A stretch of DNA of 64,000 bases from Callipepla californica brunnescens (taxonomy: Eukaryota; Chordata; Aves; Galliformes; Odontophoridae), in the NCBI GenBank assembly GCA_023055505.1, contig JALIRH010000002.1, forward strand, positions 22,636,437 to 22,700,436, written 5' to 3'. A program made the translations under genes and the position numbers. Of this stretch, positions 22,212-35,445 are shown piece by piece. The notes below the pieces were generated by a model. The model was not told the DNA's origin, did no database searches, and saw only the letters and a program-made list of their open reading frames with translations. The number at the start of each line of letters is the position of its first letter. The first letter of the stretch is position 1.

Positions 22212-24808
22212 CTATAAAAAAAAAAAGCCACAGATTAGCTACCAATGATTCTATATCCACACTAATGATCTCTTTTTAGAAACTTGACCATTTTGAGTGA
22301 AAGCATCATTTTATGGACTCGTAAGAATTTTAAGGTACTTTTAATTTCTTCACATAAAATACCGTTTATACATTCAAATTGAAAGTATTTATGTCTATAT
22401 TAATGCATAGTCATATGGACACATTAACAAAAGAGATTGTAACAGAAAAATAAATCATAATGATTTCAAGTTAACACAAATGCTTTTGACTCACCATGTG
22501 TGATGAAATGTTTTTTTCCTGAGAGTCACAAATGCTCACCACTCAAATTTCAAGGATAATTAAATCATGATATGTACATAGTACCTAGCCCAATTTAATT
22601 TGCTGATGTGTGTGTCCAAGAACGAAATAAATAATCTGTGCTTAAATAAATGGAGGCAGGCAAGGAAATAAAAATTTTCTAAGAGCAAGTTGAATGAAAC
22701 ATGGATAAAGAAGGATGATAATTCAATATTTAAAAGGACAAATATGTAATGGAGAGCTCTAAGAGTCTAACAAATGCCCTACTATGTCAGATCAATGGTC
22801 CGCCTAACCTAACATTCTCCCTCCAGCTGCAGCAGTCAGAGGCATTACTCAGGCAAGGCACACGAGCTTGGCCACTTTCTGTAGACTATTCCCTTCACAA
22901 TCCCCATCATCCTATAGCTATTGCACTAGGGATGATAGCAAGTATTTTAGATTTTGTTTATGGACTAGCATTCATGAATGTCTGTTTGAACTTGATAGTA
23001 TTTTCGGCCTCTGCAACATCCTCTGGGAGCAGGTTCCAGAAGTTTAGCATCTGCTGTAGTATATCCTTTAGTCTACACTTTCTTCTTAAGTGATCTCTCA
23101 CCAGTTTCAATGAGTTCCATCCTTACTTCTAATGTAGCTAGATGTGGTGAGTACAGTTGTAGCCTCATCTTGGGTATATTCCTATCTAGCAAACTTCCCA
23201 GCACAATTCTTTGGGCACCTACAAGGGACTCCTCCATCCTGAAAAATGACCACTGAGTCCTGTGTTATATTTCTTATCCTATAACTAGCTAATTATTAAT
23301 AAAAGAACTTTATCACAAGGGCAACTTAGTTTCTTTAACAGCTTTTGCTGTGCAACCTTATCAGTAACTGTTTGACCATTTTGATATCTTATTTTCCTTA
23401 TATTTCCTTTTGACATTTGCTTACTGACACTTACATAGAACTCCATGAGTTCAGTGATGGCATTTTCCTGTACAAAGTCACACTAACACCTTTCATACAG
23501 ACGTTGATTCGACATAACTTTCAGTGATCCTATGGTTTTACTGTAGTCTGTAAAAATAAGGGTGAAATTTAGGTTTGCAGTTACCAGGATTCCCTCCTGA
23601 GCCTTTTTGGCAAATGAAATCAGTGGTAACTCAAAAATCCTGTGACCTTGTCACAGAATGCACTGGTTACACTTTCATCAGAAAGCAGTCCCACCAGTTC
23701 CTTTCCTAGCCTTCTGATTTAGCCACGCTTCCAGAACTTCCAGTCATCCACTTGATTTTCCTCTCCTTGGAATGCTTCCAATTCCTTTTTGGACTTCTGA
23801 TGTTCCTACATACACCTGACCTACCACTTCTCATGGCTTTCCTGCTTACTTCCTTTAGACAAATTTTCTATGTTTCAAGCCCTAAATTCTTTCCTATGAC
23901 AGAAAAATTAATTTTCTGATGAGGCATAAAGGGACTTCTGGAGGATCACAATTTTTTTACTGACTGACATGAAATATACTACCTAAGTTTATAATATTTT
24001 TAAAAAATTGCATTTTGAATCAAAATTAGGGATATTTATAGGTATTTATTTTTCAGACTGTTCCTTCATTTTTAAAACCCACACTTTTCTTTTTATATTT
24101 TTATCCAATAAGATTGAACTTGAGAACAGTTTATGTAAGACTCTATAATTTATATTATCACAACAGAAGCTGCCTTCAGACATTTATCAAAGATCAATTA
24201 TCAAAAGTAGTCAAGAAAAAGATGTAGGGAATTGTTATTCAAGTGACAAATCTTTACACTGACATCACTGACTCCACTAACATCATTCTTGCTGCCTATA
24301 TATGTAACAGAACACCATTAATCTCACAGAAATTACTGTTAGAAAAAATGTCAACAGTAGACATGGGAAATTCTACAGCAATTGTGGACAGAGCCTTTTT
24401 CATTGTTATTTGCACGTATCTTCTTTGCTAAGCCCCTTATTAAAATCTTATCATGAAGCAGATTCTAACTGATTAAGATTGTAAAATCTTAAAAATTACA
24501 GAATAATAAAATCTTACAAATCTGAAAGAAAAAAAAAAAGATTTTACGTGTTTAAATCTAGAAGCCCTTATTAAACTATATTTACAAAAGAAGTGTAAAT
24601 ACAATATTAAGTTACAATGACAGATATAACTCCAGTGTATACTTAATGGGTTTTTTAAAGTACTTAAACTAGGAAAAAAACTGTTGTAAAAGGAAGCAAA
24701 AAAACACTTTATTTCTGTTTTGTTTTTAGAAAATATTTCTTCCATTGATAAAACATTTTTTTTCCAGTTTCTTATTTCTGAAAATGTTTTGAGCAGAAAG
24801 ACACTTAC
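22212..24808 (-). other. SLC26A7: SLC26A7 intron between coding exons 2 and 3
   Basis: 2597 nt. The middle 1.1 kb looks like an old LINE (22749-23870). The remainder is AT-rich unique sequence. Confidence 0.8.
22749..23870 (-). mobile_element. Ancient, strongly diverged CR1-lineage LINE
   Basis: Read on the minus strand, the order of segments follows the reverse-transcriptase part and 3' region of amniote CR1-lineage elements. The block near 23330-23400 corresponds, in decayed form, to the antisense of the YLDFQKAFDKVP-type RT segment. The block at 23580-23640 (ACCAGGATTCCCTCCTGAGC) corresponds to a neighbouring RT segment. The words GCCTCTGCAACATCCTCTGG and AGCAGGTTCCAGAAG (about 23009-23042) are typical of the 3' part. 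No open frame survives. The family assignment is by pattern only. Confidence 0.5.
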
Positions 24809-24919
24809 CTGTTGCAACATGGCGTCCCATTCCAAATATGGCATAAAGAATGACAGGGAAGAAAGAACCATATAAGCCAAAAACTGGATGGACTGAAGAG
24901 AGAGCAGCAAAGGCCAATC
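24809..24919 (-). CDS. SLC26A7: SLC26A7 coding exon 2 (codon 64 to first base of codon 101)
   Basis: The exon is 111 nt, entered in phase 1 and left in phase 1. It encodes [20 protein letters not shown] (residues 65-84) and [16 protein letters not shown] (85-100). This is the region of the SLC26 family signature; the motif is diverged in the way SLC26A7 is, with F in place of the usual Y in PxYGLY and GMGRH in place of GTSRH. The acceptor is TTTTCCATAG|GA and the donor ACAG|GTAAGT. It forms part of transmembrane helices 1 and 2, near the substrate site of SulP transporters. Confidence 0.95.
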
Positions 24920-25095
24920 CTATGGAAAATTAAATGGGATTACCTCCATGCATAAAGATAAAATAAAATAATTCTGCTTTCAATTTTTTTTAGCGAAGAA
25001 ATGTCTATGATTTTAATAAAGGCAGGGGGAAAACAAACAAACAAACTTTCATTAACAAAAATCTAGAGTATAACCCAACTACTTTACAGTGAGAA

Positions 25096-25284
25096 TCAGA
25101 AAAAAATTGAGAAAGGTTGCCCATCTACAGCCAAAGTCCTCACACTTTCTGCTGAGTCTTGGTCACCAGTGGAAACAAATAGGTCACAAATAGCATCTGT
25201 GGCATCAGCTATTGTTTCCACACTGACTCCATCAACCATTTCATACTTCTTTAATATATTAGTTCTCACAGGAGGCAGCCCCAT
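25096..25284 (-). other. Unassigned ORF with coding-like composition
   Basis: On the minus strand this reads MGLPPVRTNILKKYEMVDGV followed by SVETIADATDAICDLFVSTG (residues 21-40) and DQDSAESVRTLAVDGQPFSI. The residue mix is unlike the low-complexity ORFs around it, and the frame is open upstream to about 25330. I do not recognise the protein. It may be a remnant of a retrocopy or repeat, or chance. It is in a large intron and same-sense with SLC26A7. Confidence 0.25.
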
Positions 25285-28200
25285 TCCACCTCTCCCCAGC
25301 CAACAAGGTTGTGAGTCTGCCAGAGCTCCAGGCAGTCAAATGGTTATTTTGTACAAACAGTTCAAAAACTATAAATTTTGGTTTGGATGAGGACCCTTCA
25401 GTTGGCTTTCTTCTAATTTCTTAAAGAAAAAAAAGATAAAATAAAATAAAAAACTCCACAGTTCATTCCATTTAGATGTCTGGGTCTTTTTAACAGTAGA
25501 TTAAAAAAAAAAAAGAATTTTAATAATATTTTAAAACATATTTTAATAATAAGGAGGGTGTCAAAGAGTATCTTTGCTTATAGGCTTTCAGTGGCAATGT
25601 AGAACATTTTAATTCAAGACCCCCATTCTTGAATTCGAATTTGAATCTGAATCTATGACAAAGAGCTAATGGTGGGAGGAGCAACAAAATGCTAAAAGCC
25701 CAGGAATGTCCAGGTGCCTGTAAACCAGGCCCAGCAGTTCATCTGTTCTCACTAAGACATGGTGAGGAGAGGAGGGGAGGGGAAAGCAGGAAATACTATA
25801 AAACAAAAAAATTGGATGCCTTCTTTCAAGCACAGACTGTTGCTACTCTGCCTTATAGTTAACACAGCTACTCATCAGCTTTGCTTCTCTTCTTCAGCAC
25901 ACAGTTACCATGAACCAGGAAGACCTCTGAAATTACAGTTCTATGCTTATGATTAGGAGACTGATAGATGTAAAAAACAGTTCTGACCCAAGAGCAACAA
26001 TAAAGGGTGTGCCTAAGGAGGATAAAACAGCACAGAAGAGAACTGTATGACCCTGTGCTAACAAAAATGAATATAGGAAAAATGAGAGATTGAAAAAAAG
26101 AATGAGACTTTTAAGTTCAACACTGAATACCTCTTCCATTACAAATATTTTGTTAATAAAAATGAAAATGAACAAAAACTTTGTAACTACTTACATAATA
26201 CTCACATAAAATTTCAAGAAAATAATGCAAAACTGTTTTCCACTCCAAAAAGGAACCAAGCAAGCAAAACCTGTATAACTTCAGCCATATTTGTATGATA
26301 ACAATATAAGTGAAGTGAAATGACATTTCTGTGTGAACAACCATGAGAGAAATCTACAAGATTCACTACTGAATGCACAGTCAGTAGCATATTTATCAGC
26401 CTTATTGGAAAGAGATCAACAAATGCTGGTCAAGTCAATTGGAAATTTTTCATTTTCAAAAAAAATTGCTAAATCACACAATATGGAACAGTTGCATCAC
26501 TCCTGGAGAAGTCACCTCTGCTAGCTCTTTTACATGCTTTCTGCCTCACCAGATATTATAAGGGAAGCACAAAAACTCTTCACTAGGAATTGCTAACAAC
26601 TTTGAAAGACGTGATTTAAAATACTGTCTTTTTTTTTTTTTTTTGGTAGAAATCACATTACATTCATATAATTTTTAAGTTTTCAATTAAGCTGTGCTAA
26701 TTTTGGACCTTGAAGTTTTTCTGTATGAATATACATGGTTCACTTTTAACAGGCTTTCACTACAAGAAAATCATTCAAGAGAAGGTTACCTTTGAAGATG
26801 TATAAAACAAATGTGGAGGTCACAGAAAAATACCACAGGCTAAGTGAAAGTACTTTAAGAAGAGGGATCATAGCTGTTTTACTATTCAATATTTCCATTT
26901 CACACAGGCTTAAGAGCAGAATACATTGTTTTTTCATCTCAGTATTTACAAAGAAAACAAAGGTTCAGCTACAGCAAAATACTGTCACCATCTAGCTGTA
27001 AAATTCAATTCCTTCCCCTGACATGTGTTTGCTTTGTTTTTATGTTTTCTAAAACATTCTGAATAGAAATATTTGTCAATTATAGACGGAATGCATTTGA
27101 TCTAGCATAAACTGTACAGGCTGTGGGTAGAACACGAGAAGCAACACTGTCCTAGATCGCAAACATAAAAACGCTGCTAGCATCTCAGTTCAGCTCTCTG
27201 AACAATGCTGAGAGGTGCGACACAAACACTTACCGCCATGTTTTATGAAACTCTGCAAAAGGTGCTACCCTGCCTAGCAAATGCCAGAATCCACAAAGGA
27301 ATTTTGCTTTGCTCACAGTCTAACTGCTGAGAAATTCAGCTTGCATGTAGGCAGATGAACTGAATACAAATCTGGCCACTATTTTTTTCCTGCACACTCT
27401 TTCTGCATTAAGTTTCTAGAAGTGGTGGCTTATTGTCTTCAAGGTGAGGTCACTGCAATCAAGACAGAGCTAAAATTGCAGCTTTGATTCCAATTTTGGC
27501 TCTCCTTCTTGGCTTTATTTCCTGTTACTGAAGCATGTCAATTGTGTGTAAGAGTAGAGGGACATTATAAAACAGAATTAGTAAAGACGTCAGGCTTTCT
27601 GATTAGACATGTAGTGTTCTCAAATTTCAAATACATTTTCAAAATATAAGCAGCCCTATATTTCAGAGCACTTCATTAATTTTCATATTTAAACTTGATA
27701 CAATGCATTCCATATGCTCAAGAACTAGTCAAAAGACGTGAAACTTTCTTAATTTTTTTCACTCAAAATAGTAATAACACTTAGATCATAAACAAGAATC
27801 TCACATAAACTTCACTGGTAGTATGGAGAAGCCTCGATGGTAGTGACATTAATGTTCTCATATAAGAATATAAATTCCATGTGAAAATACGCAAACAAAG
27901 AATGAATGATAATTTCAAATACAGTACATTAATATTTTTACTTCTTATCATAAGATAACATTGAATGATACTTTTCCATTGAAAATCATACTATCTGGCT
28001 AGCACCAATAGAATAACAATCACGAATTGCTACACTGAAAAGCAAGAGATGTGGTACCTCTGCTGGTAACCATCAAACGCAGTTAACCATCGAATAAAAG
28101 CTTGATGCAAATAGAAATAAGCCCATATCCCACAACAGGTGAAAGTTCTCTATGTTTGTTCATTTGATAGCTTTTGCTAACTATGCTGCTAAAACCGGAC

Positions 28201-29682
28201 ACAAAACAACAACAAAAATATTTTCCTTAAAGAAAAAAACAAACAAACAAATCTGAATCACCATAATATGACCAATGTGTTAACAATTACCTGCATCTGG
28301 AAAAAAAAGCCTGTGATACACACATACACATGTTGAAAGGAAAACTATGGCATGTCTTTTGGAAATTAGATATGCAAACCAAACTAATCAAGGAGCAGGA
28401 GAAGTAGCAAGTCTACTGTCAATCTGTGGAGCTTCGAAATGTTCATTATCTACTATTTAAGAGAAAAGCTACACATTTTTTTACACATATATTCTGTCAC
28501 AAATACATTCAAATACCTTTTGGAATTGTAAACTTTCCTTAAATGTGACTATAATAAGATGGCTAAACTTCAAGTTTAAGGAGCCCAAAACAACAGTAGT
28601 ATACCTTTTCCACTCAAAACGCTATTTGCAACCTTCAACTATCTCTGATGCTTCAAAACAAGACAATTTCTCCCCTTGTTCACAAAGCTGAGTTATGTAA
28701 TAGGGAAGTTATTCTTGTAGGTGCCCTGAAATGTAGAATTAACACATATTTAATGAATCTCCTATCAATCTCCCTTGGAAAACCAGCAAATCTGACAAAT
28801 TTATACCATAAGTTTTAATTTATTGACTCCAGACTAGATAATTTTTACTAAGTTAATAAAACAATTCACAGAAAACCTTTTAAAAATTAGATTTTATAAC
28901 CATTTCTTAATACAGTCCTACAGTTTCAGAAAATTATTTGGCACTGGCTTGTTAAGATGTTTCAGCACAAAATTAACCTTTGGAACTAATATTTTCCTCC
29001 AAAAAATTGAAAGCTCAATACCAGTTCTCTCAACGGAGCATTCATATAACTTACACTTGCAAGATTTCTGTTTCTTAATTGGCATCAATCACTGTGACTA
29101 CACAAATGGATTGTAGTCAGCCTGACTTATTTAATGACAAAAAGCTAAAAGTCATTCCTTATTTCTTCTATCATTGAGAGCCTAAGGAAAATGAAGAATT
29201 TAAAAGCAAGATACAAGGACAGATTCTACAAAACCTACCACAAATCATTCAGAGACCACAGACTACAGAGTTAGCAATCACTCTTTTTTTTTTTAAGGAT
29301 GTTTCAGTGCAGTGTATTCCCAAGCAACAGACCTTCAGCTCACTGGGAATTAAGCATCTTAGTTATATTAACCATACAGTACCAAAGTGCAGCTCTCTTT
29401 ATCTGCCATCTGAGAATTACATTGAAGGCATGTTTCAGAAAGAACAGTTCTACTCTGTTATCGTCCACATCTCCAGACACTTGTATCTTTCTGATGAAAA
29501 GGTAGGATATCCAAGTATCACAGTAGTACAAAAAAGCAGACTTGTGTAACTCAGTTATGAATTCTCTATTCAAGATACCTTGATGTTTCTATACACAACA
29601 AAGTTCTGATATACTCGAAAATAGTCAGAAAGAAAATCTAGCATTTTCTTCTTTCTAATAGAGCTCCTGAGAGAAAAGGTTT

Positions 29683-29719
29683 AAAAAAAAAAAAGAAAGG
29701 AAAGGAAAGGAAAAAAAAG
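29683..29719 (+). repeat. Purine-rich (GGAAA)n tract
   Basis: A run of A followed by GGAAA units. Confidence 0.85.
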
Positions 29720-30839
29720 ATCTTTGACAGATGAGCAGAGATTAAAGGTTTATCCCTACTTAGGATGAATTTGACACAAAATTCACAAAATTTACCCAAA
29801 CATCACAGAGACTTCTTAAATTACTGTTCAGAGAATCCTTCAAACACTGGTCAGCCATAATACATGAAGAACATGCCTATCTCCAAAATAAAATGAAATA
29901 AGTATTCTAAAAGCGTATTACAGAGAGATAGCTCTGCATCTAAGTATGAACAGAGAACCAAACTAGGAGGTAGCCTTTTGAGAAGCATCGGCACTATGGA
30001 CGAAGACAGGCCAACCATGACTGAAGAGACAAACCTTAACAAATTAACCAGACTTTATGAAATCCGTGAAAAAAAAGACACTTCCTTGGACAAATTGGTG
30101 GTCAAGGACCTCAGTACTAAGTTTTCTTGAACTTTCAGATCTAGAAGTTTAGAGGTGAAGTCATTTGTTTCTCTTCCTCCACATAGTCAGCACTCCTTCT
30201 TCGTCAGCCTCTGTCCATGGTGCTCAGGCACCTCTCAGGCTCCAGAATGGCACACCTCCACAGCTCATATAGCCTCACTAACACAAGTGGACCTTGTATG
30301 GTAGGCTTTAGAGGTTTCACAGGTCATTCAGAAGCTACATTCGCATTTCTAGCATTCTTTTAGATCAATCTACATTAACACATGTAATTTGAACAGTCTT
30401 AGCAGACATTAGAAATGAAAATATTGCATGCACAGCAACATCAGTTCCTTACTCCTTTGCTGGAAATCTGTATAACTATGAAACACTGCCCCTCATTTAT
30501 TTACTAGTATGTTACATTTCATTATCAGCTTACATCATTATTTTTATATGGGAGAACTATAACAGAGTTCAGATGGAGACTTTCTTCCACAAATCATTTA
30601 TGAACTACATGGATTCTCTAATGCATTCTCTAGGAAACTTTTTCTGTCTCCGTTGCCAAATGTGCTTATTCAATTTCATCTATACATGCTATTTATATGC
30701 CAGATGTATATTTTCAAGACAGATCTGCTTCTTAATAAAATGATTAGCTCCAGTTAGTCTGCTCAGAGTATATTTACATTTACATTTATGGTCAGAACCT
30801 GGGGGTGGGGGGGAAATCAACAAAAATTACCCCCACAGA

Positions 30840-30900
30840 AACAACAACAGCAAAAAAACAAAACAACAGCAACAATAAAATCAAAAAACAGCAACCAACA
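30840..30900 (+). repeat. A/C-rich low-complexity tract (CAA, CAG units)
   Basis: Imperfect ACAACA/CAGCAA units over about 60 bp, shortly after a G-rich run (30800-30813). Confidence 0.8.
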
Positions 30901-31660
30901 CCCTTGAGAAAATACAGCTAAGGTTGCTACATGGAAAGCTAAAAAACCTTTTTGGCATCATGCCTTCCAAAACACTGGGCAACAATAATTTTGGAATGCA
31001 TGGAGGCAGTATAGTCCATTTTTTTTTTTAACAACAAGGTCTCCAGCCAGTGTTTAAGAATTAGCTGTTCAGCACTTAGTCCAACTCAAGATTAAATTAA
31101 CTTTAATTAAAAAATACAAACGACGCCAATCCTCAATGAGTTATTATTGGACTTGAAGAATGAAAACTTTGGAAGGAATAACAATACTGATTTCATCAGA
31201 TGCCATCTACGTATTTCACTTTTAGAAGAAACATGCCTCAAAGGCCCTCCACGCCCCCTCACACCCCAAATATCACAGCCCATTTAAAGCAAATTGAGCC
31301 AAAGCATTTCTTTCTTGTGATAGGTCATAAGCCAGCTACCGTATAGCAGTACATACAAATTCTGTATGAATTATATCAATATGCTAGATGACTACAGAAT
31401 ATATATATTTAAAACATCTGATAAAAATGAAAGACCAAATCTTATAACCACATACTTCCAGATGGATAACTTTTGTGTATATGTAGTAGACACAGATGGG
31501 TATAAGTTTATTTCAAAACAAATATCATAATGTTTATGAATTCAGCCAAATATCAAGAACACAGCAAGATAAAGATCAAATAAGAAATATGGTGAGAGTG
31601 CATTTTATTTTTTTAATTTATTTTAATTTATTAATAGATATATCTCAATTTAAGAATTCC

Positions 31661-31667
31661 TTTTTCT

Positions 31668-31698
<31 letters not shown>
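31661..31698 (+). repeat. (TTTTC)n and poly-T tract
   Basis: Pyrimidine-only run of 38 bp, TTTTC units grading into poly-T. Confidence 0.9.
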
Positions 31699-32195
31699 GG
31701 AGCAGCAGGTATCATAAGGCACCAAATTTGTGAAGAAATCTCCTTGTGCACTGTGTTCTGATAATAACTGGCAAACATGTAATTTGCTGCATCTATGAAT
31801 GAAACTTTGTGATAAAGACATACATCATACCCTGATATTTCAATTGACTGTTTTTAGATTTAAAGTCTAAACATATTCATGTTATTTTATAGTCATTTAT
31901 GTGCTGCAGTTGTCTTTAAATGTCTCTCAACTCTTGTACTTACCCATCTGATGAGGAACATAATCATCCACTTTTCAGCTTTCAACTGATACGTATAAGC
32001 CACTTAAATCTTCGAAATACAATTTTATTTTTCTGATCCTCCTCCCAACCTTTTTTTTACAGAAGTTTGAAGTCACCTTCCATGAACATAAGCAACCAGA
32101 ATTACATATTTCAGAAAAAAACGTATCAAGTCATCACCTTCCTTTCAGCTTTTGATCTCCCTAATACTGTTTTGTTGTTTTTTTTTTTTTCCCCC

Positions 32196-32880
32196 ATAGA
32201 ATCTTAGAATGGTCTGGGTTGAAAATGACCAGAAAGGTCATCTAGCTTCAACCCCCCTGCCATGGGCAGGGTCACCAACCACTAGAGCAGGTTGTCCAGA
32301 GCCACATCCAGCCTTGCCTTGAATGCCTCCAGGGATGGGGGCATCCACAACCTCTCTGAGCAACCTGTCCCAGTGCATCGCCACCTTCTGAGTGAAAAAC
32401 TTACTCCTAACATCTAACCTAAATCTCCCATGTCTTAGTTTAAAACCATTCCCCCTTGTCCTATCAACCCATGTAAGCAATTGTTCCTCCTTATGTTGTT
32501 ATGCTCCCTGCGAGGACTGGAATGCCACAATGAGGCCTCCCCAGAGCCTTCTCTTCTCTAAGCTAAACAAGCCCAGTTCTGTCAGCCTTTTCTCACAGGA
32601 GAGGTGCTCCAGCCCTCTGATCGCTTTAGTGGCCCTTCTCTGGACCTGTTCCAAGGGCTCTTGAGTTCCTTTTGTGCTGAGGGCCCCAGGCCTGGATGCA
32701 GTAACCCAGGTGGGGCCTCACACGAGCTGAGCAGAAGGGGACAATCGCCTCCCTCTTCCTGCTGGCCACCCCTTTTTTAATGCAGCAGTTGAACTTCCAG
32801 GCTGCAAGCCCACACTGCTGGCTCATGTCCAGCTTCTCATCCACCAGGACCCTCACATCCTTTGGAGGGATGCTCTCCCA
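32196..32880 (-). mobile_element. CR1 LINE 3' fragment, about 685 bp
   Basis: It begins (plus-strand order) ATAGAATCTTAGAATGGTC, contains TCACCAACCACTAGAGCAGG and CTCTGGACCTGTTCCA, and on the minus strand reads [18 protein letters not shown] (about 32670-32725), the conserved C-terminal CR1 ORF2 motif. It is 5'-truncated at 32880 and the frame is broken. A poly-T run just before it (32170-32190) is the complement of an A-rich stretch near its tail. Confidence 0.95.
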
Positions 32881-33998
32881 GACTTCTTATTTTCAAATAA
32901 GCTAATAATTTTCCAGTAGTTTACAAAAACTACCCCTAATTGTGAGCATGAGTGCATCTATCTTCAGATTGTGTAGATCTGAAGCAAAATTTAGAGCCAT
33001 ACCTCTGAAATGGGTAATAGGATCAATCACTCTCCTATCCATTACTGTTACACATGCAAATATTTTATTCCCATTAGAGGGAAATACACCTTTATTGCTT
33101 GCATTTGGTCCAGTGAAGACTTGTAACTGGGATGCAATGCTGCACCTGCTAATATCGAATCACAGAATATTATTCCAAATTTGACAGAATCATTAAGGAG
33201 TAAGGCATCTTCAGTTGTTAATCAGAATGCTTAATTTTCACATTATATGATGTCCTAACCAAAGTACTCTGATTTGCACATCTGTGTCCCCTAATTATAT
33301 AGAGAACTGACACGCCTAAATAAGTTATGTACACTAATATACATATCCAAACAGACCATAACCATGAACTCAGCTTCATGACTGGAGGTAAATTTGCATT
33401 GCCTTTTTCTGACAAACTCGGATTAACATTTTTGCACACCACGGCAGTCAGAGAAGCTTACTGATGGGTTGCAGTATTACCTACGTGGCTTCTAGATGAC
33501 AGCTTGTATAGACAGTATACAGAACAATCAAAATCAAAATACAGTACAGTATACAATCACACTCCAAAGGCAAAAACTGTGAGTGGTATGTAATTGAATA
33601 ATTCAGATACTGAAAGAAGCCACAAAGGTATTTGTTTGACAAGATAAGACCAGATAAAGGCTAGGAAAATGGATTAATCAGAGATAGACCAACAGCTTGG
33701 TAATGAATAAATGATGCAAGGAAAGATCACCTGTGAAAGGCCTTGAAAGTAAAGATGAATTACTTGCTTAGCGCAATAAAAAGTTATCACAGACTGTGAA
33801 AATGAGCTAAGCAGGTGCATTCTGAACAGATATGTATGGGCTACAGTACATGTTCAGAAGGCTACAGAAAGCAAGATGACAGGTTTATGAGATTTATCTG
33901 CATGAAAAGACTACACCATAATGTATCTTAATATTATCATGCAAGAAAATTCAGTAAGATTCAGATACAGTTTGATCAAAGTACACTTTTTGTCAAAG

Positions 33999-34036
33999 TA
34001 GATGAAATCCATGATAATAGATGAAATCCATGATAA
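33999..34036 (+). repeat. Perfect tandem duplication of a 19-bp unit
   Basis: TAGATGAAATCCATGATAA occurs twice in direct succession without mismatch. Confidence 0.95.
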
Positions 34037-34633
34037 GTGAAAAAAACAACCACATACAATATTCTGGTGTTAATGTGTCAGGTTAATAGATGAGATACAG
34101 GAAAGAAAAATAAGACCTGTCTTAAACTTTTTAAACACGGTTTATTACCCACAATGCCACAGTTATAATGGCTGGGAAAACATCTCACCTGAATTCTGAG
34201 CTTATACCTGAGTCAGTTTTCTGTTAGACTGCTCTAATTTAATCAACATAATTTTCTCAGTAACATCAATTAACCTTAACAAAGTAGATGTCTAGATTCA
34301 TATGAATCACAGCTGGGGTGAGCTGGCTCTGGCTAGCAGCTAATATCCCTAGCCTCCTGTTTGCTCCCCTGATGGACAAGGGAATCAGAAAATCAAAAGT
34401 GAGAAAACTTGGAGGACAAGATAAAAACAGTTTGATAAGTGATGGAAAGGCAGAACCAAACACATACAAAGTAACATAAAGCCAATTGTTTGTTACCTCA
34501 CAGAAGTAGATCGATCACCCTAATTTTCACTATCTCTTACAACTAGACCTCCATTGACTTCTAAGGAATGCAAGAATAGCTTCCTGACAACTACAGTGCA
34601 CAACATTTATTTATTATTTACACAATTTCATTT

Positions 34634-35445
34634 TAGAATCATAGAATCACTCAGGATGGAAAAGACCTTAAAGATCATCAAGTCCAACAACAATCTAACC
34701 ATACTACCCTAACTCTAACAGCCGTCTGCTAAATCTTGTCCCTGAGCATCACATCCAAACAGTTTTTAAACACATCCAGGGATGGTGACTCAACCACCTC
34801 CCTGGGGAATCTATTCCAGTGATTAACAACCCTTTCTGTAAAGAAGTGTTTCCTGATATCCAACCTAAACTTACCCTGGCACAACTAAAGGTCATTTCCC
34901 CATGTCCTGTCACCTGTCACCAGTGAGAAGAGACCAACCCCACTTTCACTGTAAGCGCCTTTCAGATACGGGAAGAGAGCAATAATGTCTCCCCTCAGAC
35001 TCCTTTTCCCCAGACTGAACGGCCCCAGTTCCTTCAGTCTCTCATGATAGGGCATATTTTCCAGGCCCTTCACAGCTTTGTTGCCTTTCTTTGGACCTGC
35101 TCCAGCACCTCACTGTTCTTTCTGTACCAAGATGCCCAAAACTGAGCATTGTACTTGAGGTGGGGCCTCACCAATGTTGAGTACAGAGGCAGGATTACTT
35201 CCCTACTTCTTACCACATGCTTCCTTGATACAGTCCAGGATGCCATTGGCCTTCTTGGCCACCTGGGCACACTGCTGGCTCATATTCAGCTGACTGCCCA
35301 TCAGTACACCAAGGTCCCTTTCTGTCAGGCAGCTTTCCAGCCACTCCTCCCCAGGCCTGTAGGGTTGCCTGGGGTTGTTGTGACCAAAATGCAGGACCTG
35401 ACACTTGGCCCTATTGAAACTCATAGTAACTCGTGAGCCATCTAC
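34634..35445 (-). mobile_element. CR1 LINE 3' fragment, about 810 bp
   Basis: The tail AGAATCATAGAATCACTC is at the low-coordinate end. On the minus strand the C-terminal ORF2 words are readable: [20 protein letters not shown] (about 35420-35360), [38 protein letters not shown]. Frameshifts separate these blocks, so it is not active. Confidence 0.95.

Noticed and set aside
24473..24910. 145-codon minus-strand ORF overlapping exon 2 in another frame
   Set aside because: It is a shadow of the exon and of AT-rich intron sequence; the SLC26A7 frame (24919-24809) is the real one.
30795..30840. G-quadruplex at the G-rich run
   Set aside because: There are only two G-tracts close together, not four.
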